The notes under the pieces were generated by a model. The model was given only the letters and a program-made list of their open reading frames with translations, searched no databases and was not told the origin of the DNA. Of a DNA stretch of 64,000 bases, positions 1 through 11,045 are shown piece after piece. Numbering within the stretch: position 1 is the stretch's first letter; each line of letters opens with the position of its first letter. The DNA comes from Centropus unirufus (Eukaryota > Chordata > Aves > Cuculiformes > Centropidae). Where the stretch lies: contig VYZI01000186.1 in the NCBI GenBank assembly GCA_013397695.1, forward strand, positions 1,018,681-1,082,680. Reading direction: 5' to 3'. Both the position numbers and the translations under genes were made by a program.

Positions 1-3000
1 AAACTAGGTAGCGGTGGGTCCTGTACCTGCTGTAGCGATGAGTGGAGATCCGTGTGCTCAATATGATTCCCTGCTTCTTCTCCCCTCCAGCCCTGTTTTG
101 TGTGCTTTCTGTTAGAATCGGGATATCCATGTTTTCTCCTAAAACATCCCAGTAGAGTCTTGGGTTGTGTTTTGGCAAATGCAAAAGCCAATAGTTATTG
201 AGCCTCTGATAATCTCCTCTGCTCTGCAGAAGTCTGCTTTCACTCATCTGCTTCTCCATGAGGTAAGGAATGAAGTTATTACTTTCTAGGCATTAATTAG
301 CATTTTTAACATGGCACTACAAAAGATGTAATGTAAGAAACCCCCATTTTTGTGTTCATATGTCACCCAAGAACCCCTAGAGCATTTCTTATAGATAACG
401 AGCTGGACAAAACATTTATTTTAGTGGTTCAGGCACGACTTCCATCTTTGGTCACTGATTTCCAAATATACACAGTGACTACTTGTTAACAGTACACCGA
501 TGATGTTTCCAGGTGCTTTTCTGTTGAAAAGAATTGCAGACAATAAGCTGTCACTCAGATATTCTGAGCTGCTGCCATTCTTGAGCAGGCAAGGCTGCAG
601 TGGGAGCTGGAGCATTTGACTGGTGGAAGGCAGAAGAACTTGACTCGGCATTGCAGAGACACACCTCACACTCAGCTCTTCCTGGAAATGGGGCAGGAAG
701 GGCTATGTCTCCATAACGGACTAAGACGGACTGACATAACTATAGACATTCAAATATTACACCTGAACAACATGAGTTGCTCCATGAATTTCAAGTGCCA
801 GCTTAGCTGTTCATTTGACCAATTGCAAAGAAGAACATCCTACAATTTTTTTATGTTGAATAACATGTTATTCATACTGAATTTTTTTATTTATTTTACT
901 TTTCTCTGCAAGATTGATTCCACTGTCTCACACTGGGTTTTTGCCTTGGGTTCCCTATGGTTCCAGAGGCTGCACTTGCTGCAGATTGACAGGGGTCAGT
1001 AATCACAGCACATGAGTCTTGCTGAAGGCAAATACATGTGAGCAAGTCTCATTCCTTTGTGTGGGGCAATGGCTTTTAAATCCATCCTGGTAAATGCATG
1101 GAAGACCAGATGGTCCCTCCCCACTTGAAGAAGTAATAGCATGCTGCACTTCAGGCATTTTATGGAGCAAAGTGTCTGCTAGTAATGTTATGTAGTATTA
1201 GGGCAAAGGAATACTGAACAAAGAGGTGTTAGAACATTGACTATTTTGGAGCCATAAGTATATACAAAGCAAATAGTGGAAATACATATGAAATACAACT
1301 TACAGGTGTTGTTCTGTCTGTGTTGCTCTGTAGAGACCAGAACTCATCCCTGCCGTTGCTGAGTTGGAAGCAGATGTGTGACAGCAGTGGAAAACTCCAG
1401 TCTGCAGGAAAGACCAGCCCAAGTACGTGTCTTCAAAAAGCACGGAGGTTGTATGTTTAATACCTGCCATTAATTTCCTGGGCATAAATGTGTATAGTCT
1501 GTACACTCTGATTAATGTTCAAAAGTTTAATGAGCTAAACCAGAGCTAAGTGGAGGCAGAGCTCATAGATCCCTGCAGTAATCCATAATATCAGTTTCTT
1601 TTTACAACTACCCATCCCAATAAAAAGGATTATTCATTATTCCAAAGTATGCATTTTCTGTCACAAAAAGGCAAGAAAGAGAGAAACACAGTATTCCTGC
1701 ATATCCCTGTATAGTCAGAGCCTTATTTTAAGAATAGAGATCCAGAAGTATGTTAACAAAGACAAACAAGGATGCTTACATATTTGAATGGCTTAATTGG
1801 CCACTTTCTATATCTGGAGTAGGAAGAATTCCTCTGCACAGAGCAACTTAGGTGATGATGAACTAAGCTGAGTGTCGTAAAAAAAGCAATGAGGTACTTT
1901 AATAATTATTGCATATCATATATTGCTGAAAGATTATTCGTATATAGCGTATATACTTAGTGGAGCTATAGGTAGATATGGAATATTGAAACCATTGATA
2001 CCAGGCATTTCTTCATATGGCACATCGGATGCCACAACTTTTGGGTGGAAAAGCATCTTTCTATTTAATAAAAGGAAACCTTACACAGTACAATAACCTG
2101 AGTGCACACTATTTGCATTAAGTGTAACTGACAGCAGCTAGTGTGAGCAGCACAAAATGCAGCATTACAGTTTTACAGCAGAGAGGGGAGGCTGGCTATT
2201 CACATAGCTCTTCAATCAAAGCAGTGAGGACTTGGCTCCTCAGCATTGATGGTGCAGCTAGTACATTTTTCTGCAATGAAAGGTCATTTTCCCTCTCAGG
2301 AGAAAAACATTAATAGTGTGGTTTTTTTCTTAAATAAAGTGAATGGGATGGACATAACCTTTAAGAATGACATCATGACTTGGACCACATACCTATGGGA
2401 TGAAGCAGTCGCTATGGGGGATTGATTCAAATATGCTAGGTGCCTTTCTTCTCCTGAGCAGATGGGTGAGAAATGTGAGAAGACACTGGAGTAAAGACTC
2501 CTTTCCTTACTGGCCACAGAAGGTAGTGTGAAGCAGCTATAAAATTCTGTCCCTTACTACAAAGTTGAAGTCAAAGAGAAACTGTGCATGAGGGCACATC
2601 TGAGGGCAAGGTTAGTCCTTCATGCCGTATAAACACCTCACACTTGAGAAGCTTACATGCTGGAAACAGTCTAGCTGCAACAATATGGAGCTCTGAGCTG
2701 ACTAATTTACTTGCAGAGTTCTGTGCTGCTGTAACTAGGGGGGCTTTCAGTTGAATAATTTTTTTGGCAAGATAGATGATTGCATGTGCTGATTCAGCAT
2801 GCTAGCAGGGCTTCCAAATCCTGGTGTTAGGTCGTGGCAGGTACAGTTGTAGTTTTCCTGTGTATTAGTAAGACGGAGGTGACTGGTTAAATGGCCAGAT
2901 TAATTGCTGCTTATGGTGAGAGTTATGAGTACTTTGCTCTCTCTATTTTTACAGATATAAAATAGCTTTTCTGTTTTTCTTATACTTGACATCTCAGGGT

Positions 3001-4980
3001 CTTGGAAACATAAGACCGAGTCCTCAAAAATGATCTCTAAACCTAGGGAAACAATTGAATATGTGCATTTTCTTTGGGATGTAACACATACATCTCATTG
3101 TAGGAACACTTAAAACTAATTCTAATTAAAATTAACTCTACAGCCTATTGATTTGGATGAAGAATTAGAGTTTGTACGAGTGCATGTACCCAAGGATGAG
3201 ATTGTCAGTTCATGTAAACCTTTGTGGCTACACTGAATTCAATCTGCTTTCACCAGTTGACAATAGCTGAGGTACTATACCTAGCTTTTTGCAATGGTGG
3301 GGCTATGAAACTTTTGGCACATAAATCTAGGACATGTGACTTCAAAGTGGTTGAAGTTTTTCAAATGTCTGGTCCTGAATTTCATCACTAATCTCTGGTT
3401 TTGAGAGAGCATCCCTTTTGTTTCTTCAGTTCCTCTTAATTAAAGCTCCTTTTGTGATTGCCACAAAGTCCTAAATAAAATGACTTTGTGCTCTGGAGTC
3501 TTTTGAATAGTTTTTAGTCTTTGTTCTGGCTCTTAATTTCCTAAAAACCACAACAGCACCAACAAAGAACAACTTACATGAATTGAAAGAAAGATTCTAA
3601 ATCAGAGGCAAAGATTTGTGGTAGAGTACATCAAACACCATGCGAGAAGTTTCCCACAGTGTGTGATCCTGCAGCTGCTCTGTGTAGGCAGAGCTTGTTT
3701 TCAATAACAAGCATGCACAGAGCAGGGTGTTTTAAAAAACAAAACCAGCAAACAATGAATCAATTAAAATTGCATACATCAGTTTCTAGTTGGAATGAAA
3801 ATGAAATGACTTTGTTACATCAACTAATATACTTCTGGAGGGCAAGAGATACTTGCAGCGATGAGGGCACTATTGAAAATGAGGAGAGAACAAAGTGTTT
3901 ATTCTGAGGTTTCCAGTGATGGTAGGATGGTAGCCTTCTAAGTGAGACGAAAGCTGCTGTAGAGCAGGCATAACAGTTACGTTTGTCTGTCAAAGACTTA
4001 AGTACTGAAAGCAGCAATTAGGGCCAACATGACATTGCTTTCAGTAGAGGACCAAGGAGGCTTGAAACGTGCCCCCTGAGCCCAAACAATGGAAAATGAA
4101 GGTGCTGGTGCAAGACTTTATTGCTCTTGTCTACCCTATTTACTCATCCCAGATAGGTGTGGTACAGGACAAAGAGAAGGGCTTCGGTACCTTCTGCTCT
4201 CACAGTGTTGTGCTCCTTTTGCAGAGCAGAAGGCAGCAGTGCAGGCTTTGCATGTCTGAAGTCAGTTTTTCTTTGAACAATGAACATTGTTTACATTGAA
4301 ACGAGAATAAATCATGTGTGTGTGTGCATGCAGCTGCGTTGGGTGCCATGCTTATGTCTTTAGCTTCCAAGGAGGTGGTGTAGTGTGTGGACCCTGCTGG
4401 CTGGTGGAAAGCTTCTGACTTCTTAACCTGTGTGTGCTCTCAGCCTTTGAATTTTGTTTGACACAAGTCTCTTGCAGAATTGATAGAGTGCATTAAGCTG
4501 TTTCCAGGATGTCAGGAGTGTCTTTGATAGAGCTGATCTTCCTAATTCTCTAGTGACAGCATGAATGACAGATGATACTCAGAGGAGCCCAGTCCTCATC
4601 CCCAGCTACAGTGACCTCTAGTGCAGTCACACTGTGCAGAGCCACAAGGCATGGGGGGACGCAGCTGCGCTCCGAGCACAGCACCAGGCAGCTGGCAGTC
4701 CTGTGCAGGCAGGCATGAGGTGAACCGTGGTGGGACAAGGGGCAGAGATGGAGCTGCCCTGCTTTTTCAGTAGCTTTGCAGATCTGTTAAGCTGTCAAAA
4801 AAACCCACAAACCAGCAGTGTGCAACCTGAAGGCTGCAGCAGCAATCTGGGAGCTGGGTTTGAGGGATTGAGTTTTATAAACAACGCTCCACAAATACAC
4901 TCTGTCTCCCGCTTGACATCCATTCTGTATTGGTTAAAATAATACAGAGATTTATCAAATGTTGTTTGCAAGTTTCATAT
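1..4980. other. Non-coding unique sequence, no gene seen
   Basis: This stretch is AT-leaning, CpG-poor and without a recognisable exon series. Open frames reach 128 codons (616-1002, plus strand) but read as low-information sequence with no family signature, so they are not called as genes. A somewhat richer G+C patch lies at about 4550-4760 but carries too few CpG for an island promoter. A short (TG)6 run sits at 4315-4326. A Maf-type palindrome at 2787 is listed separately. I see no interspersed repeat. Confidence 0.6.
2787..2799. promoter_or_regulatory. Possible Maf recognition element (MARE-like palindrome)
   Basis: The 13 bases TGCTGATTCAGCA form a perfect palindrome around one central base: arms TGCTGA and TCAGCA. 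The classical T-type Maf element has the same arms with C or G in the centre, so only the central base differs, and the AP-1-like core is TGATTCA. Large Maf proteins bind such sites in lens, pancreas and hindbrain. The match is seen; binding is not shown, and single motif matches occur by chance. Confidence 0.3.
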
Positions 4981-5018
4981 CCCCCTCCCCTCCCTCCTCT
5001 TTTTTTTTTTTTTTTTTT
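4981..5018. repeat. Homopyrimidine tract, C-rich then T18
   Basis: Thirty-eight bases contain only C and T on the plus strand: a C-rich half (4981-5000) followed by an almost pure T run to 5018. Long polypurine/polypyrimidine tracts can form triplex structures. It could also be a degraded retroposon tail, though no element body is recognisable beside it. Confidence 0.85.
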
Positions 5019-6409
5019 GAAAGCTTCTATGCTTGGATGTCAACTTTTCAGACTTTGCAGGCTGAGCCACTCCTGTTTCAAATGTTGTGCTTGGAGCAGA
5101 GCAAGTTGGCTGACACATAGGTTAAAAGACACTGGAGCAGAGAAAGACAGAGAGGCCAAAAGAGCAATTGGCTGCAGAGTTGTCATTTGTAGTGCTTCTA
5201 CTTCCAAAAACCCGCTTAGAGCCACTGTGTATCAAGAAACTGCTTGGAGGCTACTGCTTCTTCTGGGTGTTGCTCTTTCTGGTTGCAGCTCCCTCAGCCT
5301 ATGTCGGTACTGGAGTTTTCCAGGCAGGCAGAGGTTGCTCTGCAGTTATACACCGCCTCTGCAATTAAGTACTGGATAAGTATACTAATGCAGTGCCACG
5401 GAATGCAAATGAACATTTAATGGAATGCAAACTGATGAAAATGAGCATCAGCAGAAGAATCCTTTCAGGTTTAATTTCTTGTGTATCCACTTAGACAGGT
5501 GCATATGAGTGTGGTAGTGACAGCAGTGTGAACCCTGATGCTAGGAGCTCTGCAGAGCTGCTCAGATGCTGGAGAAGCCATAGTTACTCTAGTCCATTGC
5601 TGTGCTCTTGCACAGCTTGTTGCGAAGGTCTGGATGAGGCAGCTTGCTCCTCTCCTGTTCCTGTGTTGCCAAGGTAGTTCTTTCTGCTGTGCCTAAATGA
5701 TACGCCACTTTATGTGGGTGGCACAGAACCAGAGCTGGGATGCAGCCAGGGCACTGGGCTACCTGTAACTGCATCTCATCCTCATCCTGGCATATTCCTG
5801 ATTCCTGTTCTTGACCTGGCACCAACTCTCAGATTTTCTGCCAGGAGGCCTCTTTGCAAAGCCCAGACCCCAGACCTTACAGATATTTTGCAGTCATTTA
5901 GCATTGGCCAGCCCCGCATAAGAGGGTGGTAATGAATTCTGCCTGAAGCTACTGGCAGATCTTGTGCTGATGGTGTTGATGAGCAGATGATGTCAGGAAC
6001 ACCAGGTTGGTGTTGACTTATCAGAGCAAATCCTGTTACTTCAATGGTTGCAGACTGGAGAGTCACCTCCCACTGAGCTAAAGAATGTCTGTGTTCCCCA
6101 GGCTGTGACATCTGAACCCTTGACAATATGAACATATTTTGCCCAATAATAAATACTACGAAGTAAACCAGTGTTATGTCTCCCACTTTACAAGTCCAAG
6201 TGAAGCAGAAAGGTGCTTATGAAAATGTCTGCAATTTTAGTTTTTGTTTTAATTCTCAGTCCATCATAAGACAGGATAAAATGCATTCTAATCTAATCTA
6301 TAGTCTTGTAGATTTTTTTAAGCAAATTTCTTTGTTGTTGTTGTTGTTCCACAGTTAATATTTTATTTGGAATTAAACTTCACATTAAGACTAGAGTATC
6401 TGAGAGAAT
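5019..6409. other. Non-coding stretch with short overlapping ORFs
   Basis: Several short frames overlap on both strands here, up to 134 codons (5782-6186, minus). None resembles a known family. One 66-codon plus frame from 5168 has a hydrophobic middle but starts at a non-ATG codon and has no acceptor or promoter context. A (TTG)n run of about 17 bases lies at 6332-6348. The paired octamer-like motif at 5400 is listed separately. Confidence 0.55.
5400..5431 (+). promoter_or_regulatory. Paired octamer-like direct repeat
   Basis: The ten bases GGAATGCAAA occur twice in direct orientation, at 5400-5409 and 5422-5431. Their starts are 22 bases apart, close to two helical turns. The first copy continues into the exact POU octamer ATGCAAAT (5403-5410). 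The second reads ATGCAAAC. Spacing on one helix face is typical of cooperative binding sites. Enhancer function is inference only. Confidence 0.3.
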
Positions 6410-6600
6410 GACCCACTCATCTTTGCTCCCTCTACTGGCTCAGAAACTCCTTGCATTGCCAGCTGTCCTGCCTCGTTAATTTTGAAGAGGATAAAAATGG
6501 AAGCGTTGTGGCGTGTCCAACATTGAAAATCAAAATTGTAATCGTTAAACAATCCCACCGTGTTCAATGGCTTGTTGAGTACAGGGAGTAATGGTGAAGC
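6410..6600. promoter_or_regulatory. Candidate conserved non-coding block with SOX-like pair
   Basis: This block keeps several CpG dinucleotides in a CpG-poor neighbourhood and has the mixed, repeat-free texture typical of conserved vertebrate elements. Inside it, ATTGT (6535-6539) and AACAAT (6548-6553) form an inverted SOX/HMG-box-like pair. At 6425-6438 the minus strand reads CCAGTAGAGGGAGC, one base off the CTCF core CCANNAGRKGGC. No coding frame runs through it. Conservation was not measured, so this is a judgement from texture and motifs. Confidence 0.25.
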
Positions 6601-9600
6601 TATACTTTTTATTCTAAGTGTTTAATTAATATTTTCCGCCTTAGTAACTGATAGGATTCTTTCAGTAACATAACTGATACAATTATGATGGCAAAGGAAC
6701 AGTGTTTCAGCAATGTTATTTTTTTCAACCCCTGAGTACCCAGCATTTCCCACATTTTTTTGTCCAGGTTGATAGGTCTGTTTTCTCCCAGCATACTTTG
6801 AAGATGCTGCAGCTGGATATCTGACAGTAACTAGAATGTGAAGTTCTAGTTTCTGGTATTTTCAATTGTTGGGTTTTCCCCCCTAAAGATGGGCAGTTCA
6901 TTTCTGTCACTGCTGCCCTTTGAGACTCAGCCTGTTCTCAAAGACTTTTAGGAAATCATTGCCACTAGCTATTCCTTCTACTAGATCTTTAAAAATTGCA
7001 GGATCCTTCTAGCACCTGCTTCCTGATTTTATACACTTTATTCTTTTTCTCCTCTCAATCATCTTATCAATTCTTTGTTTTATGTAAAAAAAAACTTTAG
7101 CCTTTAATTTGTGGTGGTGTCATATTTCTTTTTGTCTGTGTATGTGCACATGCAGGAAAGACTGAAAATATTAGCTTTTCATGCTCTCTGTTGCTGCAGT
7201 TTCCCCGCTTGACTATTTGGATGGTGGAAATTACTTGTGAGATGCTGTGCACTGTCAGATCCTATGAGCCCAGCTGCAGCTGAACCCCATTCGTGACAGT
7301 GGGAGCTGCGATGAGCATCATTTCCCTGGAGGCACAGGGTGCCCTGAGTAAGAGCTGCTCAGTTTTTAGACCTCTAGCAGCCCATGTTTTCTTAGCAAAT
7401 CTTCTCCCCTTCCCCCTTCCCTGCCCTGCTTTGCCTTTTAGCAATGTCTGCTTCATTCTGCTTCAGTATTTTCCCCTACTGGATTTTAATGTGAGAATAA
7501 TAGCACTACAAGCAAGGAGCAACAGGAGAAATGCTTTTCTCAGCCAGGGCCTGTTCATCTACTTTGGCAGAGCCGTCTGCCTTCAAATTTCTGATTATCT
7601 TTCTTTATTAGTCAACACAGAGAAAATTGCCTCGCTTCTACCTGTTCTTTCTACTCAGAGATGAGATAGTGTTCTCAGTCTGACCCAGAATGTATTTAAT
7701 TCCTGTTTTGCTGTGGGAATATTCCAGGAAATTTCAGAAAACAGAATTAACCCAACAGTCTTAGGCATTGTGGTCTGTTGCCTTTATTTGTCACCACAGG
7801 ATTATAAACTGGTGCCTTGGTCATGGTTTGGTAGTTAAATGCCTCCACCATGCAGCTGTGCTCTCTGAAGCCTTCCCTGCAGTGGGGAAGGTCTGATGCA
7901 CAGGCTGTGGAGGAGGCTGATTACAAGAGAAGCTGAATGCAACAATAGGAATATTATGTTACATATATTTCAAGGACAGCCCGGCTCAGATTTCTCCTTA
8001 GGAATTTTCCATTATTACCAGATTTTTATTTTCAACTTTTGCATTGATGAGATATCAGCTAAAAAGAATAATGAAAGTGCTTTCCCCAAATGGCTGAATA
8101 AGCTTTACTAAAATGTAAATAACAGAAATACTCAGGCACAGGGTGAAAATCCATAATCTGAAACTTCAGGAGTGCTGAACACAGAAGCATGAATATGGAT
8201 ATGAAAGCGGGTACTTAAAGGGGAAAAGTACTTGCCCTTAAGTGGCCATCTCAGATTTATTGCTAAGAATATATTGCTCCCTCAAAATGTGTTTACCCAT
8301 TTGGTGTAACTAACTGGTATATGAAAAATAAGGCAAGAATGGTCTATATAGACGTCAATCTTTCAGTAAAATGGAGCTTTAGGAAACTTGATTTATGATT
8401 AATAGGTCTCGTTAAATAAAAAGTCCAGCTGAGACAGATTATTGGTAAGAAATATTTCTTAGCAAGCTAATTCTAAAAAAAAAAAAAAAGGATTTCTGAG
8501 AAGCTAGGAGCTCAAAAAAGGAGTAAAAGGTCTAAAAAATTAATTTTTGTCTTTATGTATGTTTGTCCATAAAGCCTTAAAGACTTGGGTCATTGAGAAG
8601 ATACACCTAGACACCTGCAGAACAAGTTTCAGAGTCATTGTAAAGCATTTGATAGTTTTTTAACTATATCTTCAGAAATAAAAATGAGGCTAAGAAATGG
8701 GGAGGGGAGATTCCTAATTAATTAGAGAGCCTCGTTTTGTAGGTCAACTGCTAGGAGGAATAAAATTTAAGGTAAAATTTCCCTTAAGACTCTGCCAGTA
8801 ATCTTTTTTTCTGGATCTTCCTCTGGTAGCCTGCTACCTTTTTCTCAGCATTCCCCTTCTCTCTCTCTCATCCCCTTCTGCCTCTGATTGTGAGTTATCT
8901 GAAAGTGCTTATTTCCTGAAAGCCTGAGTTCAAATATCCTTTTAAAGGGATATTGCTGACCTCTGGGTTAGTTGAAATAGCCAGATAGTTCTGTGTTTTG
9001 GAATGGAAAGCCAATTTTTCTCCCCACTAATTCTATTACATGAAAATGATCTTTTATTCCCATTAGGTTAACTACTTGGGGATTTATTTAGGGCTTCATT
9101 GTTTATGATGTGGAGGTAAAGCATTTTAGGAGAATCAGAGGCCCAGAAGAGGAAACATGAAGATGGAAAAGAAATGCTATAAAATGTATGAAAAATATAC
9201 TGAAAAAACTTGGAACAGCTGCCTGCAGGACTTTTTAAATGCCTGAGCAAATATGCATAGCTGTAAAATATCAGCTTTCAAATCTGGAACTACAATGGGG
9301 ACCAGGGTTGAAGGATGTAAAAGCCGAAGTAAATTGAAAGGATAAAAATTATTAATAGCAACAAAATAAAAAAAGAAAAAAGAAAACTGCATGCTATAAA
9401 AATTGTACTGAATCAATAAATTAAGTATCCAGGGAAAAAGGTAGTGAATTTTCAAAATGTCCATGTTGTTTACTGAATGTCAGTGGTTAGAGTACATTTC
9501 TGCTTGTTGAAATTGCTATAATGAAATCTCATAACAGAGGAATGCTTTGTCTTTCCTTCCTACACATTGAATATATTTAATGGTTTATGTATAGTTTCAG

Positions 9601-10479
9601 CATATGCTGAGTACTGATTATTAAAGTCATTTTCAGGCAGCATTTTTTTTTGCTAGAGGACAGGATTATTTAGCTGGTGAGCTCTTAGTGTGGGCTGAAT
9701 CTCCAGACACTGACTTTGCTCAGGCAAAGGGACCTCTGTATGCCAGATAACCACAACAGAGACAGGAGGGTAAAATCTGTTTTTCTGCTGGTTTCGGTAT
9801 GGATTACTTCTGTAATTTTAGTCAAGTTGCTTCCATTAAGGTGAGGTGTCTGATATGAATGGTGATACTTAAATGAAAAGTCTGAACATTGTATATAGGG
9901 GTCCATGTAGTAAGCTAGAAAGAAAAGAGTTTCAATCACAGATGCAGACAGAATAAAATAAGACAGAAACAGAGATTACCTTTTATAGCCCAGTGCCCCT
10001 GATCCCTGCAGGAATTACAATTTGTCTGGTTGAGGGGCAGCAGCTAATGTACCCCGTGGAAAATGATTGTCGGTGCAGATTTCCTTAATATGTGTTAGCG
10101 TGCAATATAATATCCTGATCCTTGCTGGTGGCAGGGGTGAGGACCTGTGAGCTGGGGAGCAGCAAACATGGGAATCCCTGGACAAATCCCAGGGCAAGCT
10201 GCCTTGCTCACAAGTCCAGGTTCTGCTCTTCAGGCACTGCAGTTGGAAAAAAGAATTGGTCTGCCTGTCCTGCACCTTAGAGCACTTACCCATGAAAAAA
10301 AGGAGAATAATCTCTGTAATGTGTGAAGGGCTTTGAAGTCTTTTCTGAGCTAGAGGGTCAGAGTGTTTAGTACCTTTTCCTGTGATGGTTCTCTGGTACT
10401 TAAACATGCAGCAGTGAGTCAGGAGAATTAATTTCTTGCTTCTATGAGGGGTATAATTCATCCTCCCTGATTGAAATGA
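6601..10479. other. Non-coding unique sequence, no gene seen
   Basis: Only short, unrelated frames occur here; the longest are 123 codons (7293-7664, plus) and 148 codons (10015-10461, minus), neither resembling a known protein. An A15 run lies at 8475-8489 and an A-rich purine patch at about 9360-9388. A TAATTAATTAG homeodomain-like sequence lies near 8716. No CR1 or other interspersed element is recognisable. Confidence 0.6.
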
Positions 10480-11045
10480 TCAAGGATGCAGAGGCGGCTC
10501 TCTGAGTAAACACTCCTTTTATGTTCCCTTAGCACAAATACCTGACGCTAAGCGGGGAAGCATAAAAGGAAGCTAGGCTGCAGGCTTTTTTCCTGAAGTA
10601 GGTGTTTTGTGATGGATTAATGGCAAATCATGATACATTATTTATCAGATAATAAGTGTGATAATTGGTCTTATTTATCATGAGTCTAGCTCAGCTCATT
10701 CTCCTGTCATTCCTTCAGTCAAGATGCCCCTGGGGATTCGCCAGATAAAAAACAGTCCAAAGGTCATCCCAACAATTTTTACTCATAATGACATGCTGAT
10801 TGCCTCCTAATTGAAAAGTGTAAACTACAGACACTGTAAGTAATGCAAGTGACCCATGTCCTCGAAGCATAATGTGGAGAGTCCCTCTGTGTTTCTCAGC
10901 CAGCCACAGAGAACAGAATCCCCTTCCTGTAATACTCAAATCTCCAACATGAATTAGGAAGAAAATTCTATTATCATTACAAGGGAAAAAAGCAATCACT
11001 TTCCCCATAGCAAGAATATGATGTTGATGCATAGATATAGCATTA
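10480..11045. promoter_or_regulatory. Candidate conserved enhancer-like block
   Basis: This repeat-free block contains a tight cluster of GATA motifs (10642-10680, listed separately) and a long run of balanced-composition sequence to about 11040. A 105-codon minus-strand frame (10715-11032) covers much of the second half, but it lacks splice-site support and family resemblance, so I take the openness as incidental or as a by-product of constraint. Cross-species conservation is the missing evidence. Confidence 0.3.
10642..10680. promoter_or_regulatory. Cluster of four GATA motifs in 39 bp
   Basis: Four WGATAA motifs lie within 39 bases: TTATCA at 10642-10647 (minus orientation), AGATAA at 10647-10652 (plus, sharing one base with the first), TGATAA at 10659-10664 (plus) and TTATCA at 10675-10680 (minus). 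The first pair is a back-to-back double site. GATA factors act in blood, endoderm, heart and neural enhancers, often from clustered sites. The motif density is seen directly; occupancy is inference. Confidence 0.4.

Noticed and set aside
616..1002. 128-codon plus-strand frame
   Set aside because: Low-information hydrophobic and polar mix, no family resemblance, no splice or promoter signals; a typical chance frame.
5168..5368. 66-codon frame with a signal-peptide-like middle
   Set aside because: Begins at a non-ATG codon and has no acceptor, promoter or homology support.
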